The notes beneath the pieces are model-generated. The model saw only the letters and a list, made by a program, of their open reading frames with translations, had not been told where the DNA came from and searched no databases. The position numbers and the translations under genes were made by a program. From JADJOY01 sp964450125 (GTDB lineage Bacteria > JADJOY01), in the NCBI GenBank assembly GCA_964450125.1, contig CAYVDO010000440.1:1-6392 (forward strand): 6,392 nucleotides of DNA. Reading direction: 5' to 3'. Of the stretch, positions 5,770-6,392 are shown piece by piece (positions within the stretch are counted from its first letter, which is position 1; each line of letters starts with the position of its first letter).

Positions 5770-5773
5770 CACC

Positions 5774-6392
5774 GTGCGACGACTGACAGGCTTCGACGCC
5801 AGCTTTCTCTACACCGAATCGCCCACCGTCTTGATGCACACCCTCAAGGTGGCGGTGGTCGAGCCGCCTGCGGGGCTGTCACCTGCTGACCGCTTCGAGC
5901 GGCTGCGCCACGAGCTGGGGCGCTTGCTCGACCGGCTGCCGGCGTTTCGCTGGCGCGTGGTGGAGGTACCGTTCGGTCTCGATCATCCGGTGTGGATCGA
6001 GGACCCGCACTTCGATCTCGACTACCACCTGCATCGCATCGCGGCACCCGAGCCGGGCGGCCCGCGCGAGCTCGACGCGGTGATCGCCGACATCGCGAGC
6101 CACCCGCTGGATCGCGCCCACCCGCTGTGGGAGATCTGGATGGTCGAGGGGCTCGCTGGCGGCGACCTCGCCTTCGTGGCCAAGATCCACCACGCGGTCG
6201 CGGATGGCGGCGCTTCCGCGGCGATGCTCACGAGTGTCATGGAGCGCGAGGTGGCTGGCGCCGCGGGCGCGACGAATGGCGAGCCTGCGCCCCACGCCGC
6301 CGAGCCGATGCCGTCCTCGCTCGCGCTCGTGGGTGGCGCCTTGCGCCATCAAGCGGCGCGCTTGCGCGGAGCCTTACCGCTGGCCGGCCGCA
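5774..6392 (+). CDS. Wax ester synthase/diacylglycerol acyltransferase (WS/DGAT), N-terminal part
   Basis: A partial gene running off the window end; 206 residues are visible of the ~450-500 typical for the family. It starts with GTG. The N-terminus (M)RRLTGFDASFLYTE (1-15) followed by MHTLKVAVVE (21-30) is the typical opening of bacterial WS/DGAT enzymes. PLDRAHPLWEIWMVEGL (111-127) matches the conserved PLDR-RPLW block, and KIHHAVADGGA (137-147) carries the catalytic HHxxxDG motif (H139, H140, D144, G145). The enzyme joins an acyl-CoA to a fatty alcohol or diacylglycerol, giving wax esters or triacylglycerol at the membrane/lipid-droplet surface. An Ala/Pro/Gly-rich stretch (~160-182) is the usual variable linker after the catalytic domain. 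The C-terminal domain is not seen. Same strand as the alpha/beta hydrolase, 295 bp away. Confidence 0.93.
   Translation, partial: MRRLTGFDASFLYTESPTVLMHTLKVAVVEPPAGLSPADRFERLRHELGRLLDRLPAFRWRVVEVPFGLDHPVWIEDPHFDLDYHLHRIAAPEPGGPRELDAVIADIASHPLDRAHPLWEIWMVEGLAGGDLAFVAKIHHAVADGGASAAMLTSVMEREVAGAAGATNGEPAPHAAEPMPSSLALVGGALRHQAARLRGALPLAGR

Larger units (their letters stand above)
5479..5773. other. Stem-loop-rich spacer between hydrolase and WS/DGAT genes
   Basis: This 295-bp spacer has no credible gene; frames crossing it on either strand are Arg/Pro/Ser-rich shadows. It contains five potential stem-loops: a 7-bp stem at 5542-5558, a long bulged stem at 5589-5621, a 4-bp stem with GAAA tetraloop at 5623-5634, a 10-bp stem with one mismatch at 5716-5740, and a 9-bp stem at 5742-5762. 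The first and last share the same core and flanks. The layout suggests an interspersed REP/MITE-like element or a structured leader for the downstream gene; I cannot tell which. Confidence 0.55.

Overview
The window is about 6.4 kb of GC-rich bacterial DNA with no RNA genes, transposase or CRISPR array. It holds five protein-coding genes, two of them cut by the window edges, and all five read as acyl-lipid or ester enzymes. GC content, codon use and the gene set (wax ester synthase/DGAT, FATP-type acyl-CoA synthetase, MGAT-like acyltransferase) fit a myxobacterium-like or other deltaproteobacterial-type lineage, or an actinobacterium. This is a judgement from style, and the window has no marker that settles taxonomy. 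A run of 10 Ns at 3694-3703 shows that this is a draft or metagenome scaffold.

Layout on the + strand: 1-666 is the C-terminal part of a beta-lactamase-fold serine hydrolase/esterase. An 11-bp gap and a good Shine-Dalgarno lead to 678-1724, a glycerolipid acyltransferase with an unusual basic, low-complexity N-terminal tail. A hairpin overlaps its stop codon. The next ~510 bp (1725-2236) lie between convergent genes and hold no convincing gene, though they contain an 11-bp inverted repeat and a possible relic reading frame on the minus strand.

On the - strand, 4076 down to 2237 encodes a 609-residue FATP/FadD-type acyl-CoA synthetase. The N run splits it into two frames, but deleting exactly the 10 Ns rejoins them through the expected residues (Gly-Ala-Leu-Ile-Asn-Thr). 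The gene is therefore probably intact and the gap an assembly artefact. The divergent promoter region 4077-4269 has an AT-rich pocket with a 14-bp site that fits the KstR-type (TetR family) operator consensus TNNAACNNGTTNNA, next to a 10-bp perfect palindrome.

Back on the + strand, 4270-5478 encodes an alpha/beta hydrolase with a complete Ser-Asp-His triad. A 295-bp spacer follows, rich in stem-loops, including two copies of the same GGGGCTTGAAAAGCCCC hairpin exactly ~200 bp apart. The second copy ends just before the ribosome binding site of a GTG-started wax ester synthase/diacylglycerol acyltransferase (5774 to the window end).

Taken together, the genes could activate fatty acids (acyl-CoA synthetase), esterify them (LPLAT/MGAT-like enzyme and WS/DGAT) and hydrolyse the esters (two hydrolases), consistent with a storage-lipid or wax-ester locus. 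This functional link is inferred from families and proximity. I found no clearly new defence or mobile system here; the least explained items are the paired-hairpin spacer and the putative operator.
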